Source of the DNA: Hoplostethus atlanticus
Taxonomy: Eukaryota; Chordata; Actinopteri; Trachichthyiformes; Trachichthyidae
Length of the DNA stretch: 64,000 nucleotides
Direction of reading: 5' to 3'
NCBI GenBank assembly: GCA_034670405.1
Contig: JAXDDX010000002.1
Span: 4,165,001 to 4,229,000 of the forward strand
How positions within the stretch are numbered: the first letter of the stretch is position 1; each line of letters begins with the position of its first letter. Below are positions 14,097 to 25,397 of this stretch, one piece after another. The position numbers and the translations under genes are program-made. The notes below the pieces were generated by a model. It did no database searches. It was not told where the DNA came from and saw nothing but the letters and a program-made list of their open reading frames with translations.

Positions 14097-14139
<43 letters not shown>
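14097..14139. repeat. (CTAT)n microsatellite
   Basis: Tetranucleotide CTAT run of about ten units, ending exactly where a Tc1 terminal fragment begins. Confidence 0.95.
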
Positions 14140-14282
14140 CAGTTCAGAGAAAAAGTTTGTGAACCATTTGAATTACCTGTATTCCTGCATAAATGGCTCC
14201 TAAAATATGGTCTGATTTTCATCTAGGTCATAACAATAGATAAACACAATGTGATTTAACAAATAACACACACGAATTTGTG
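14140..14282 (+). mobile_element. Tc1/mariner terminal fragment
   Basis: Starts CAGTTCAGAG after a TA and matches 48,966-49,115 over most of its length, with shared blocks such as TGTGAACC, ATAAATGGCTCCTAAAATAT and AATGTGATTTAACAAATAACA. The sequence is the well-known fish Tc1-type terminus with the CAGTTGCGAGAAAA theme. Only one end is present. Confidence 0.55.
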
Positions 14283-14400
14283 TCTTTATCTTTACATTAC
14301 ATTACATTACAGTCATTTAGCAGACGCTTTTATCCAAAGCGACTTACAATAAGTGCATTCAACATAGGTAGGCAAGAAAACTACTAGTCACCAGAAATCG
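14283..14400 (-). repeat. SINE-like interspersed repeat piece, minus orientation
   Basis: Contains the very common teleost block CAGACGCTTTTATCCAAAGC followed by GACTTACAATAAGTGCATTC. Its reverse complement recurs at 53,389-53,495. A shorter, decayed version is visible at about 1343-1377. Confidence 0.6.
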
Positions 14401-15975
14401 TAAGTGTTTATTGAACATATTGTTTAAACATTAGCAGCTTGGATTGCACTTGCTTATGTATCTATATATTGCTGCCAAAAATCAACAAACAAATCACTCA
14501 AACAAAACGTATACCTGGCAACACGGAAGGCTCGTTTCAATTTACATCAGCGGTGTTCCTGAAGGCAATGAGGTTTATTTTGAAAATCCAGACCGGAACC
14601 CCTGTTATTTTGACTAGCTTGACATTTGTCTCTCATTTGGAAATACTTTATGCTCGTCGGCTATAGTCTCTCCAGTCGACTTCAGCATAAAATGTATCTT
14701 GGCAGAATGAGACTAAATCCTGTGGTAGCATGCTGACAGTTAATTCGCACATCTTTATTCTTCTTGTTTGTGTCAATGTTACATGTCGCCGCCTTACCCC
14801 GTCCTCCGGTCCAAAGGGCGGTTCAATGGCCTGCTGAGGGGCTGTCATGACTGCATGGCTGTCAAGTGCGATAACAAGGTTGTTCTTGACTGGTGATGGC
14901 AGATATGACCGATCCCTCAGGACATGTGTGGATTTGAGACAAGTAAAATAAGGCCTTCATTTTTTTGGGGGAAATGAATGGAACTCCTTTACAGGATTCG
15001 ATTTTTTTTTTTAAATTAAATTAATCATTATGCCTCAGGTGTCTGGGCCGTGACCTCTGGCCACCATGACCTCCTGACTTGACAAGATCATGAGTAAACA
15101 ATAAGAATATAATATCTAATTTTGATCAGTGTCATGTCTTAAACACGCCAATTTTGAGTCCTTTAAAGTCACTGAAAAGCCCTTGAATTGTATGTCCTAG
15201 TGTGTAGGAACCCTGCCTTTTTATTCTGACTAAATTGAATTACCAAGCCGAACTATGCCTAATTCAGTAATAGGGCTTTTCTCCTCATAGAGGGGAAAAG
15301 AGATGCACGTTTCTCATATATGTCACAATGCAGAGTGCAACATATTTCCAGGTTTCGTGTTGGAAATTTGGCGCCATCATCTGGGACAAGGGAGTTAGTC
15401 TAGGCCCAGAATCTTTTACATTAAAGTAAATATTGAGGCCTTGGACATACGAGACAGCTTCTTGAAAACAGGTCATCAATATCAACATAACATTTACCAT
15501 GTTACTTTCTTGTAATGCAGTCTTTCTTGTCATAGCACATTAAATTACAGCAGAAGCAGAAGAACTGCCATAATGAAAAACAAAACACTTTAATAGAGTA
15601 TAATCATTACAGTTTGTCAGAGTACATCATCTCCAAATAAAAAGATTCACTGTAATATAGTGACAAAAAAAATTAAGTGCTGAGGTAAGAAATTATATTT
15701 TTTGCTAAATTGCCAACACATTTTAGGTTTCAGTTTTCAGGCCCCCCCGTGTCCTGCAACATTGAGAGCAGCCATCACAGAAAAGATTCACAACATTTTT
15801 CCCCCCCACATATTTCAAATTAAATTAATACAGTATACTGTATAGGCCTAGCAAGACATTGCCTTGTACCTGTAAACGACACGCTGTCATCCCCTCTCAA
15901 ACAAATGTCAAATTCAACATAAAACCAAAGAGTCCAATACAAAAACAGGAAGAGGGTTACGGAACGGAGGCAGTG

Positions 15976-18722
15976 CTAGTATTCATCAAGGTTATCTGCT
16001 TTGGGGATGGAAAGGCCTCTGTCCTTCAGGACCTGCATTTTGACTTTTTCAGTCTCCTGTTTGGCTTGCTGCTGCAATCGTTGCTCCTCTAGAATCTCCT
16101 CTATAGAGACCTGCTGCAAGACTGTGTCACAGGGCTTATCCACATCCTGGAGACAGAGACACAATTTCACGATGAATCAATTGTCATGCATCAAACACTA
16201 AGCAGGGCTGAGGTATGTACTGTACACACTCCTGTTTATAAACACATCTCGGCACTCTGAACCAGGTGGGCCCCAAGTGTAGGAAACCGTCCACTCACCA
16301 ATACCATGATTACCATTAATTCTGTATACTGGTACCATTCATCAATTTGCTCTGCTCTTTTTTTTTTTTTTAGTACTTTGTACCTTCTTGGTGATACTTT
16401 TATGCTGCTGCAACCCCAGAATTTCCCCCCAGGGATCAATAAAAAGTATCTAATAAGTCTAAGCCTTTCTGAGGTACAGACATTTCTTTGAGAAGTATTA
16501 CTCAAATGAGTCTTCTTATTATGACAAAACTATTTAAAAAAAAAAAAAAAGTGTACAGAAAAATGAAACTTTCGGTCTTTACACTGTCATCTGTTTTATT
16601 TAACAGCACATAACACAATAAGAATATAAATATAAAAAAACCCCCCAAAAAAACCTAATGGCTTCAAAATTGAAAAGTGGCTCTGACCATGACTATTGGC
16701 ACCCTTTCCCAATACTTAGTTGCACAGCCTTTGGCAATGATTACTGCTTCCGAACATGTCTTGTAACCATCAATAAGCTTGCACCTTTCTGCTGGCAGTT
16801 TGTCCCACTCTTCAATTGCAACCCGCTCCAGTTCTTCAATGTTCCTGTTCTTCATTGAGCAGTTGGCCAATTGCACATTTCGTGTGTCTCACCATTGATT
16901 CTCAATGGGATGATTTGCATTGCCAAAGAGCTCTAATTTGGTTTCATCGACCCACAGAACATTTCCAGAATTTAACTTTGTCCAGGTCCAGCAAAGATAA
17001 AGCGGCCCTTCTTGTTTCTCTTTCAGCAGTGGGGTCTTCCATGGCCTTCGACTGTAAAGCCCTTCTTGGTTCAATGTCCGGCGTATGTTATGGGATGAAA
17101 GCATTACCTCAGACATCTCCAAGTCAGCCTTGAGGTCTTTGGATGTCATGCAATGTGCTTTTTCAATGGCTCGCACCAACCTTTGACATCTGAGATCAAT
17201 TTTTCTCTTACCACCACATGCTGGGCAGCAAACCTCTTAACATTGCTAACTGTGGAAACAGGAATACCAAGGTCTCCAGAGATGGCCTTATAGCCTTGTG
17301 AACGCTTTGGTTTGGTGATAATCCACAAATGGCTGTTTTCACCATTTTCACAGACTATCAAGGAAGCAAAATAGACTTTTCACTTTAAAATGGATAACTG
17401 GTTCATTTTTATCATGTGGGCACCTGCAACCTGTCACAGGTGAGTTGAATTACACTGTAAATGAGAATCCATTACCTCCAACAAAACTGATTTGAATGGT
17501 TCTGAAGGGTGCCACTAATCATGGCCGTGGCCACTTTTCAATTTTAAAACTACAAAGGGTTCTTTATATTTGCATTCTTATTGTTTGATCAAGTGCTGTT
17601 GTAAATTGATAAGTGAATTTGTGAAGACCGAAAGTTGTGTCAAATTATTTCAGAAGATATTGTACATTATAGGCATACAATGCAAGGGTGCCAATAACCT
17701 TGGCCAGAACTGTACACCCTTTGTAGCTATAGCCATACTATGCCGTGCTGCCTGAACGCACATTGTAACAGAATTTGTAGTGATATGCATGTACAGTCAA
17801 TGTATTTATGTCTCACACTGTTAGCAGTGTATGTGGGCCTGTGAAGTCCTGATGTCTTTGCAACTTGTCAGTAAGCACTGTGGTATTATGTAAGGTGTCA
17901 GTGCTTTGCTCCCCTGCAGACAAGGAGGCCCTGTTACAAGGCGATGCACTCAGATAAGAGTTGTGTCCCCAAGTTTCATATGCCTGGTTTCATGGAAGCC
18001 TAATAGTTATTAACCATTCACAATCTATAAAGTACTATTTGCTGAACCATGTGAGGTATTTAACCAGGTTAACATTTACTACATGTACTACCTATATCAC
18101 TGCCACACAGACACACTTTTAATTCCCACCAATAAATGAGGATAAGCCCACTTACTATCTCTCCAAGCAGAACCACATTCTCTCCTCTCACAATGAATAT
18201 TCCCCTGGGAATGTCCCCAAATTTCTTTCCCACGTGGATGCGCTCAACTGTCTGATGAAAAACTAAATTGGCTAGGAGAGAAGAGAAATTGGTTAGAGAA
18301 ATGAAGTGAAGATTTTAATTTGAAAATACTTTCCCCAGCCACCAAGGTCGACCTATGATGGACTTGGCCATAGAGGTATTTTGCAGCCTACATATTTAAA
18401 GTCAATTTGAAGATATTTGAGGCATACCAAACTGATCAATGCTTCTGAGGTAACCGATCAGTGTTCTGCCATCTCGGAGCAGGACGAGGTGTTTCTCTGC
18501 ACGAGGGAAGAAAAGAAAACACAAACATATTTCCACACTAAACAACAACAGTAAACTGTTACAAAATAGCACAGCCATTAGTATGAATCAGACACAACGT
18601 TGCAACTTAAAAAGACTGTTCAAAATAACACCGCTTTCTACGAGAGGAGCGAGCATTTCGCCAAACTCCTACTCACTGTCGATGTCGTCAATTAGGCTTG
18701 CCGTCCCTGGTACGTAGTTCAT
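15976..18722 (-). CDS. lsm1: U6 snRNA-associated Sm-like protein LSm1
   Basis: LSm1 is a subunit of the cytoplasmic LSm1-7 ring, which binds the 3' end of deadenylated mRNA and promotes decapping and decay in P-bodies. Four minus-strand exons with GT-AG borders are seen: 18677-18722 (start ATG), 18428-18496, 18156-18271 and 15976-16146 (stop TAG). Joined phases are consistent and give 133 aa, the same length as human LSm1. Recognisable stretches are MNYVPGTASLIDDIDKK, HLVLLRDGRTLIGYLRSIDQ (Sm1), VGKKFGDIPRGIFIVRGENV (Sm2) and the C-terminal QQVSIEEILEEQ helix with the DEY end. A minus-strand ATTAAA at 15,589-15,594 is a plausible polyadenylation signal. Intron 3 holds a decayed Tc1 transposon. 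The gene is divergently paired with BAG4, as in human. Confidence 0.96.
16370..16455 (+). repeat. LINE-like 3' tail
   Basis: The sequence AATTTCCCCCCAGGGATCAA followed by TAAAAAGTATCTAA is the typical 3' end of fish LINE copies. Only the tail is visible, inside LSM1 intron 3. Confidence 0.5.
16545..17717 (-). mobile_element. Decayed Tc1-like transposon in LSM1 intron 3
   Basis: Minus-strand reading gives a Tc1 transposase in at least three frames. One segment (about 17,146-17,361) has the helix-turn-helix region GYKAISGDLGIPVSTVSNV. A second (16,889-17,179) has the first catalytic Asp in NVLWVDETKLELFG. A third (16,664-16,876) has the C-terminal NIEELERVAIEEWDKLPAER. In the second frame ELFGNANH runs straight into PIENQW, so the middle of the catalytic domain has been lost near 16,908. 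Direct repeats of the IR/DR type occur at 16,678-16,710, 17,502-17,534 and 17,683-17,717. The matching outer repeat on the left is not recognisable. The copy cannot encode active transposase. Confidence 0.85.
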
Positions 18723-19879
18723 CTTGGGCTCGGTGAGTTTGTTTTCTTCGTATATCTTTTTAACATCAAGCCATAAGTGTTTCACAATATATTTCTTTCC
18801 AGAAGAGTACAGGAAGTGAATTTATACACGCTTGGGAACAACTTCCTGTACACTTTTAACCCTTTGAGCGCTGGCTGTTACCTGATGGAAATTTGAATTA
18901 ATAAAGTATTCAGAAAAAAACGGATTTTATTTAATGAATATGATGTCCAAGACTGTCACTTGTTTGCAGATTGAATATGGTTATGATAAAAAAAAGAATA
19001 TATTTTCACGGGGCTTTTCTTATTGGCTGGAAATCCAGATCTTCCTGTGACGCACGTGAAACAAATCATGAATTCGCTTCCACCAAAGATTGTTAATTTA
19101 ACGAAGACTAATTAGATGGTTTCGAAAAAGAAGCTGGCTCGCCTTTTGGTCTGCAGGACGTATGCACCCTCACGCATGCGATCTTCTCCTGCAATTTATC
19201 TACGCTGTTACCTTAGTGATCTGATACAAACCTGAAACAAATGTTTTTTCTCAAAAACTATTCATCGCAAAAAATACTTTCTGTTTCTGTATAACATCGT
19301 CAAAATAAACCCAAGCAGTAACATGAATTCTTACTAAGTCTAAGTTTATGTATTAAGCTACTATTAAGCTTAATTCATAGTTACATCTGCAAAACAGATG
19401 TAAAGTCTATTGTGAAATAGCTGTTGACATGGCACTTTGATTTGATAGAAGGGACCTGGAGGAACAAACAGCACAGTCAGCACACAGCACATAGTTTACG
19501 ATACGTTTTTCTACCCTATTAGCGATCTGCATTATTAGACCTAACTACGCAGCTTTTACCCTATTCAAATCAACAGTTACACCAAGCCATGACGTTTGCG
19601 GTACCAGAAAATAGTGTCAGAGTGAGAGGTCTTTACTATTTCCTCTTCTCAGGTCCTACTCCTCATTAAAGAGACAGGACACGATTGCGCGAACTAGATG
19701 TCATTCAATCATTTCCTGATCCCAATCAAACCATCTCTACATATATAGAATAACGGCAACATTTTTGTGTGGTGTAGCCGTTTGGATCATCTATCTAGTC
19801 TGATAAATAGCTTTGTTTAAGGTTTGTTTTTTTTGTTATGGCAAATGACAGGACGGCTGCCGGGAAACGCGCCTAGGTA
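18723..19879. promoter_or_regulatory. Shared LSM1/BAG4 divergent promoter interval
   Basis: The start codons of LSM1 (minus) and BAG4 (plus) are 1,157 bases apart with nothing else recognisable between them. Human LSM1 and BAG4 have the same head-to-head layout, so a bidirectional promoter is likely. I see no clear TATA box close to either start. The exact transcription start sites cannot be read from sequence alone. Confidence 0.6.
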
Positions 19880-22115
19880 ATGCATCATCATCAAATGCAG
19901 TCAAATTCCAAATCTGGCTGGCCCTCGAATTACAACTCGGAAAATAATAACTGGAATAACACTATGGTAAGTGACTGAATACAGCCTACATCAAATGTGG
20001 TTGTGTGCTGTCTTAAAGTTTGTTTTATTTCTAAAAGACTGACTGAGTGTGTTCAATAAAACATTGGTGCCCAGCGTAGCAAGCGTTGCCCATGCTAGCC
20101 AGACAGCTAACGCTAACTCAGCTAGCTGGCGTTATGTAATTACGTTACCCAGCTAGCTTTAGCTTAGCTGTTGCCAGAGTTTAAACTCAGTCACGTTTAT
20201 CCTGACGTGACAACACTGCCATTAGTACTATGTCAAAATACACTATGATTTGTGCAACAAAGCATTGTTTTCCAAATGTTCAGCACGGCCTACTTTGCCT
20301 TGTAGGCAACATTTGCCAGCTTCATTCAAATGTTTACTGTATGTAGGGCAGCACTGGTTCAGTACGCTACGACTGACTGCCACAGTTAATTCAGTTATTG
20401 TAGTTTCTGTGATACATTGTGATGTTGAGAGCACTGGCCTTGAAATTGTGTGTGGTCTAAATGGTTTTAAGGTATTAAGAAGGATAATTGGTTTACAGAT
20501 GAACAAGCTGCTTTCAGATTGTAGATTTTATCAAGAGTGGTGTATAATAAATGAGCTCTCCTATATGATGTTATGTGCTCACAGGATGCCCCCCAGTATC
20601 CTGGCTACCCCTCAAACTACTGGTATCCCCAGTCCCATTCCACAGGACACTATGCAAGCACCTATCCCTCAGGATCAGACGTGCAGCCACCTTACAATCC
20701 GCAGGTACAGCCTCATGATAAGTCTGAACTTGGCCCTCTAAATACAGGGTTACAGAGATCCACTCCTTTAGCTAAGACTCTTAAGTACATTCACCTTTCC
20801 CTGACATTTGCTAACAGCTTTTGTGTTTGAAATAAAAGTCTCTCCCACTCACTCACACACATGCACACAATGACATTTCAAATCACTCAGGCCTCTCTTT
20901 TGCGCTTTCCATTTAGGCAATGCCGGGGGCATATCCAAATGGCCATGGTGTCTACAGCCCAGGGCAGGGTCAGTATTCAACAGGTAGTTTCCACCCGTCC
21001 AACCCTTTCTACTGCGCTGACCAGATGCCTCAGAGACCGGCTCCAGGTCCTTATCCCAGCCAGGGTTGTCCAGCAGAGCAGACCACTGGGGGTTCTGGAC
21101 AGCCACATTCTCAACACCAACATCATCACTATCCTGGTCCACACTGTCAAGGGGTATGTTCATTCAAACACATGCTGCAATTGGTTGTCTCTGGTTGGTG
21201 CTGTACATTACTGCTAGTAATGAGAGTAATACACATTATGATCTCTCTTTTTAGCTTATTTACATTAATTGTTTACATGAATTTAGCTGTTGTGACCAAA
21301 AGATGTGACTACCATGAATGTCTGTCACCTGGCCTTTTTGCCTATTACATGATTGCTTACTGATGTGATGTGATCCATACTGATGTGTATGGATACCCGA
21401 AAGGTCATAAGAATCCTTTAGCATGTGAGCCAGTATGTTGTTGTGCTGAAAAGCTTAAAAATAATCTTGTTATTTTTAACCCAGGACCAGGAGGTGCTCT
21501 CTGAGTTGTACAGAATAATGAGAACTTTCTTAGCTAGGAGACAGAAACTCATAGTCCTACATGTGTTCAAATATTATTGGCTGTTGATGAGGTGATGTGA
21601 TGTTGGACCAATGAAAACAACAGACAGTATGTATCTTTATGTAATCTTTACTATAATAATTGTATGCTTTGGCATCAAAGCTGCATTATGTAACTTTTTT
21701 TCTGTAAAAATATAAGTGCCTTCTCAGTCTAGTTAATGAAGTGGGGCTGTGACAGAGAAGACTGGCCTGTCTCCCTTAATTGAGCTGCTGTAGATTCACT
21801 CCACTCACCCCAATGAAGTTTTGGAGTCGGTAGGTACTAGGCTTGGGCGATATGAAGATATTATCGTGCAGTACGATATTGATTGGCCACGATAACCGTC
21901 CTGACGTGCCCCGATAACAGAATATTTTCTCGTTGCCGCTACAATCATTATCAGTGCTTAATTTGTGCTGGGGCTAGCCGGGGCGCAAAAGTGCGACAAC
22001 AACGCGTATTTTAAACTGGTATTAAACAACGTTACGTCCAGTGAACATTACAAGAGTAGGTGAGCGGAGAAGCGAGGCCGCGAGCCAATCAGAGCCTAAT
22101 ATGTAAATAGATACA

Positions 22116-22183
<68 letters not shown>

Positions 22184-25100
22184 GACACACACACAGACAC
22201 ACACACAGACACACACACACACTCTGACTGACTGACTGACTGACTGACTGACTGACTGACTGGAAGCTTAAAAAAATATTACAACGTCAACGTTTAGTTA
22301 GCTACTGATAGCAAGCCGACAAAACAGATTCACGGTTAACGTTAATGCAGCATGGCTGTCCTATGGAAGCACCTGGACCATTAGACCAGAGGGAGGGACA
22401 GAAATGCAGGCGTTGTTAGGCGACACAGAGGTAGGAAAAGTTTACCCTTTTTCCTCCGCCGGGGGGGATTGGTTGGGGGAGGCGAGTTGAGCCCCGGCAT
22501 CTCTTATTTTACAAATTAAGCACTGATCATTATGCAACACTTGTTATGGATCTTGCGCTAGCTGCGAGTCAATAGTCAGTCTCTCTGGCAGCTCTTGTTA
22601 ACAAGAAGAACGCAAATGCGCCTATTTGGCGTTTCTTTGGTTTCAAACCAAACCAAAAAGGAGAGCCAGATAATGTGAACGAAGTTACATGCAAGCTGTG
22701 TGATAAGCAAGTAAGTACAGCAGCCGGCCAAAAACTTCTAGCATCGCTAGCGACCAACCCTCCATCATCGGGGCTTTCGCGAAGGCAACAAAATATAAAC
22801 GTGACAGTCAGCGGTGGCAAGACTGTACAAGGGCAGTTACGAGGTACATTGGAAAAGAAATGGTTTCAATGCATACCGTTGAAAAATCCACTTTCAAGGA
22901 AATGCTAAATACATTAGATCCCCAGTATGAACTACCAAGCCGCCGATATTTCAGCAAGACAGCCATTCCGAAATACTATAATGCTACAGTAGACAGTAGA
23001 CCTATTTGTGTCTAGGCATAGCCTACATTTTATTTAAGCATATTTTTGTATTATTTATATTTCACAACACCAAAACCAAAGACTTTTTACTTTGTTATTC
23101 TTTACTTATATTTGCTAGTAGGCTAATTATTAATGTTACTTGTGTTATTTCTGTCCAGTTATTTCTGAAATGACACGTTACATTCATGGTGTAAAAACGG
23201 TGTTATTGAATAAAAATATGCCAACTCACTGATTGATTGATCTGATTTGTTGACCTCAGCTGATCGCCGATTGTGTAAAATAGCGCTCAATGGCACCACA
23301 TTGTGGCCATTTATGGGTATTGCAACATATGCGTCTTTTCAGCATTTTTTGGACGATAATATTGTATATCGTTGTTTTTCTTAAAGCAATATCGTCAGTA
23401 AGGGAATTTCAATATCGCCCAATCCTAGTAGGTACACAGGAAGTGGCGAAACAAAACTTAGGAGCTGGATGCACACCACTCCGAAAAAACTGTGAACGAG
23501 CTAGCCTCTGCTTTTGCTCCAAAAAAAGCTCCAAAAAAATACAAACAGTTACCTCTCGCTGCCACTTGGGTCCGCCAACGTCTAAATTACAGAAAGGTAC
23601 ATAGTGCAGGTTGAACTTCGGAGTTCTGTGCTCCTTTTTGGAGTCCCGTACTCTCACTCAATAGACTGAGTAAACTGATGATCTGCCAGCCTTGTCTCAT
23701 GTGAGTTTTTCCTTAACAACTATATACCTTTCTCTGCTCACAGGGACCTGGATATCCTCCTGGATCATACCCTCACTACAGCGAAAGTGGTCATGCAATG
23801 CCTCCAAACCCCCCATACCCCACTGGCCAGGCTCTCCACCCCAGACCCCAGCCTGAGGCTTGGGCGCACTCTGGTGGGTATGCGCCCTCACAGCAGCAAT
23901 GGCAGCCAGGCCAGCCGCCTCCACAAAACCACTATGGAAATCCTGTCCGTCCCCAACATCCTCCAGCATGGCCAGGGACTGGAACCGGTGCCCCACCACC
24001 CTACCAACCCAAGGTATGAGTCTGCCACTGCAACCATTTAGATGTGTGTTTAGCTTCCCAGTTCCTTTTTGAGTTATTACAGATTAAGTAAATTTAAATG
24101 TGAAAAGAGGCAGATATAAGACTGTTGAAATAAAAACACATAGGTTTGTACCCTTAGGAGATGAATCATTGTGAAACTACAACCTACATTTGTCGTTCAA
24201 ATGTGACTTTTATCATCCGATCACGCCAGGATGCATTAAGTGGCCTGCTTTTGCTCACATTGCTATCTGGTCTTGAAAACTACATAAGATGGTGGTCAGA
24301 CTTGCATTATGTCTTCTCGGCCTTGACCGGTAGAGCATTGTAGAATTCTGTAATCTGTAATACACGCTTACTAAGCTTACTCAGCAGCAGTAATTTAATA
24401 AACACTTACAAGTACACACTTGGCTATTTGTAGTAGTAATGTAGGAGACAGTCATGTCTTATCTGGCTAAATGCTGGGCAGACCATAAGAACATGGTATT
24501 CATCATCCACCTTCCACTTTCTACCAAAAATGTATGGCTGCTCAACCTGGACAGGGCCTGTCTGTGTCTCACATTTTGTACAATATCCAGATACAACTCT
24601 ATACCAAATGAAGGTTTAAACTGGAAATAAAGTTTGGAGGAACCACCACAGTTTGTGTTTCCAATTCTTTAAGTACATATGTTATTCTCTGTTTTAAATG
24701 TACTGACAAAAGTTTGGGCATCAAGACCTTGTATTTCCCACACATAGCCAAAGCCAATTTGAGTGAATTATGTAGTGAATGATATGCTTGTACAATATAT
24801 AAAAAGTTTTGACCATTTCAGCTTGTGCTAATTCAACAATGTCAAGTGTAACACACTCGTCACACTCTTGACCTTGATCTTTTTTTTTTTTCTTTGTCAA
24901 TCCAGGACCAACAACACCAATGTGTCCCACAGGTGGGACCTAAACCCAGGCCGGCCCCACCCCCCAACCCCCTCAATGGAAAGCCTGCAGATTTCAGTTC
25001 ACCTCCCCAAATGTACAACAGAACAGGGAGAGGTGGGATGACAGAGGCTAATCCCTCGCTGGGTGAGCCCCCACCCTCTGCTCAAGCCCAGGCTCCAGCT

Positions 25101-25397
25101 CCTGCTCCAATCCAGACCCAGGGTCTGGCTGGACCTCAGCCCCTGAGTGATAACCCCAGCCTAACTAAGGTCCAGCAGGTCATGGCCAGAGTGCTACTTC
25201 TCCAGGAAGATGTTGATGAGTTTGTTGGCAAAAAAATAGACAAGAGTTACCGGTGTCTGGAGGAACTGCTGACCAAAGAGCTGCTGGTGCTGGACTCTGT
25301 GGAGACCCAGGGACAGGAGAACGTCAGGCAGGCCCGAAAGGAGGCTGTGCAGAGGATTCAGGCCATTCTGGACCAGCTAGAGAAGAAAGCCTTCTGA
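19880..25397 (+). CDS. bag4: BAG family molecular chaperone regulator 4 (SODD)
   Basis: BAG4 binds the Hsp70 ATPase domain through its BAG domain and, in mammals, silences TNFR1 and DR3 death domains. Five exons with consensus splice sites, all phase 0: 19880-19966, 20585-20704, 20917-21153, 23744-24013 and 24906-25397, giving 401 aa. The chosen ATG is the first after an in-frame TAG six bases upstream. Residues 1 to about 320 are a low-complexity, Pro/Gln/Tyr/Gly-rich tail with PPPY and QPPY motifs, as in mammalian BAG4. Residues about 322-400 form the BAG domain, including VDEFVGKKIDKSYRCLEELL, LDSVETQGQ and RQARKEAVQRIQAIL, very close to human. It is shorter than human BAG4 (457 aa), mainly in the N-terminal tail. 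Intron 3 carries nested transposons. An AATAAA at 26,635-26,640 suggests a 1.2 kb 3'UTR. Confidence 0.95.
21952..22525. mobile_element. Innermost hAT-like non-autonomous element
   Basis: Perfect 15-bp terminal inverted repeats CAGTGCTTAATTTGT are flanked by a perfect 8-bp duplication ATCATTAT (21,944-21,951 and 22,526-22,533). The 574-bp element has no transposase. It contains a compound microsatellite at 22,115-22,261. Confidence 0.9.
22115..22261. repeat. Compound microsatellite (ACGC)n(ACAC)n(CTGA)n
   Basis: About 17 units of ACGC, then an AC-rich stretch, then about ten units of CTGA. The whole array lies inside the innermost hAT-like element. Confidence 0.95.

Larger units (their letters stand above)
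1..15588. other. Gene-free intergenic stretch
   Basis: I find no exon series, conserved protein or RNA gene here on either strand. Open frames in this stretch are short, low in complexity or made of microsatellite sequence. Contents I can name are several GT, GTGA, TA and CTAT microsatellites, a few MITE-like pieces, a Tc1 terminal fragment near 14.1 kb and a SINE-like piece next to it. An AT-rich, low-repeat stretch around 10,360-10,500 could be a conserved non-coding element, but that needs an alignment. Confidence 0.6.
21838..23427 (+). mobile_element. hAT (ZBED-type) transposon, internally deleted
   Basis: Terminal inverted repeats TAGGCTTGGGCGATAT (left) and TAGGATTGGGCGATAT (right, reverse complement) are flanked by a perfect 8-bp duplication, GTAGGTAC, at 21,830-21,837 and 23,428-23,435. 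An 8-bp duplication is the hAT hallmark. Coding remnants on the plus strand are a BED zinc-finger start (WRFFGFKPNQK, VTCKLCDKQV) near 22,625-22,710 and a segment near 22,880-22,985 with FKEMLNTLDPQYELPSRRYF and KTAIPKYY, typical of ZBED/hAT transposases. The DDE core and the C-terminal dimerisation domain are missing, so the copy is non-autonomous. It carries another hAT-like element inside. Confidence 0.9.
21681..23609. mobile_element. Outer MITE of a three-layer nest, BAG4 intron 3
   Basis: The left end CTGCATTATGTAAC and right end GGTACATAGTGCAG are near-perfect inverse copies. The interior of the left piece (CTGTGACAGAGAAGACTGG, CCCCAATGAAGTTTTGGAGTC) matches, in reverse orientation, a second copy of the family at about 26,998-27,310. 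A hAT element at 21,838-23,427 splits this copy into about 150 and 180 bases. Confidence 0.75.

Noticed and set aside
22022-22222. Minus-strand frame of repeating Cys-Val and Arg-Ala-Cys
   Set aside because: It is only the translation of the AC and ACGC microsatellite inside a transposon.
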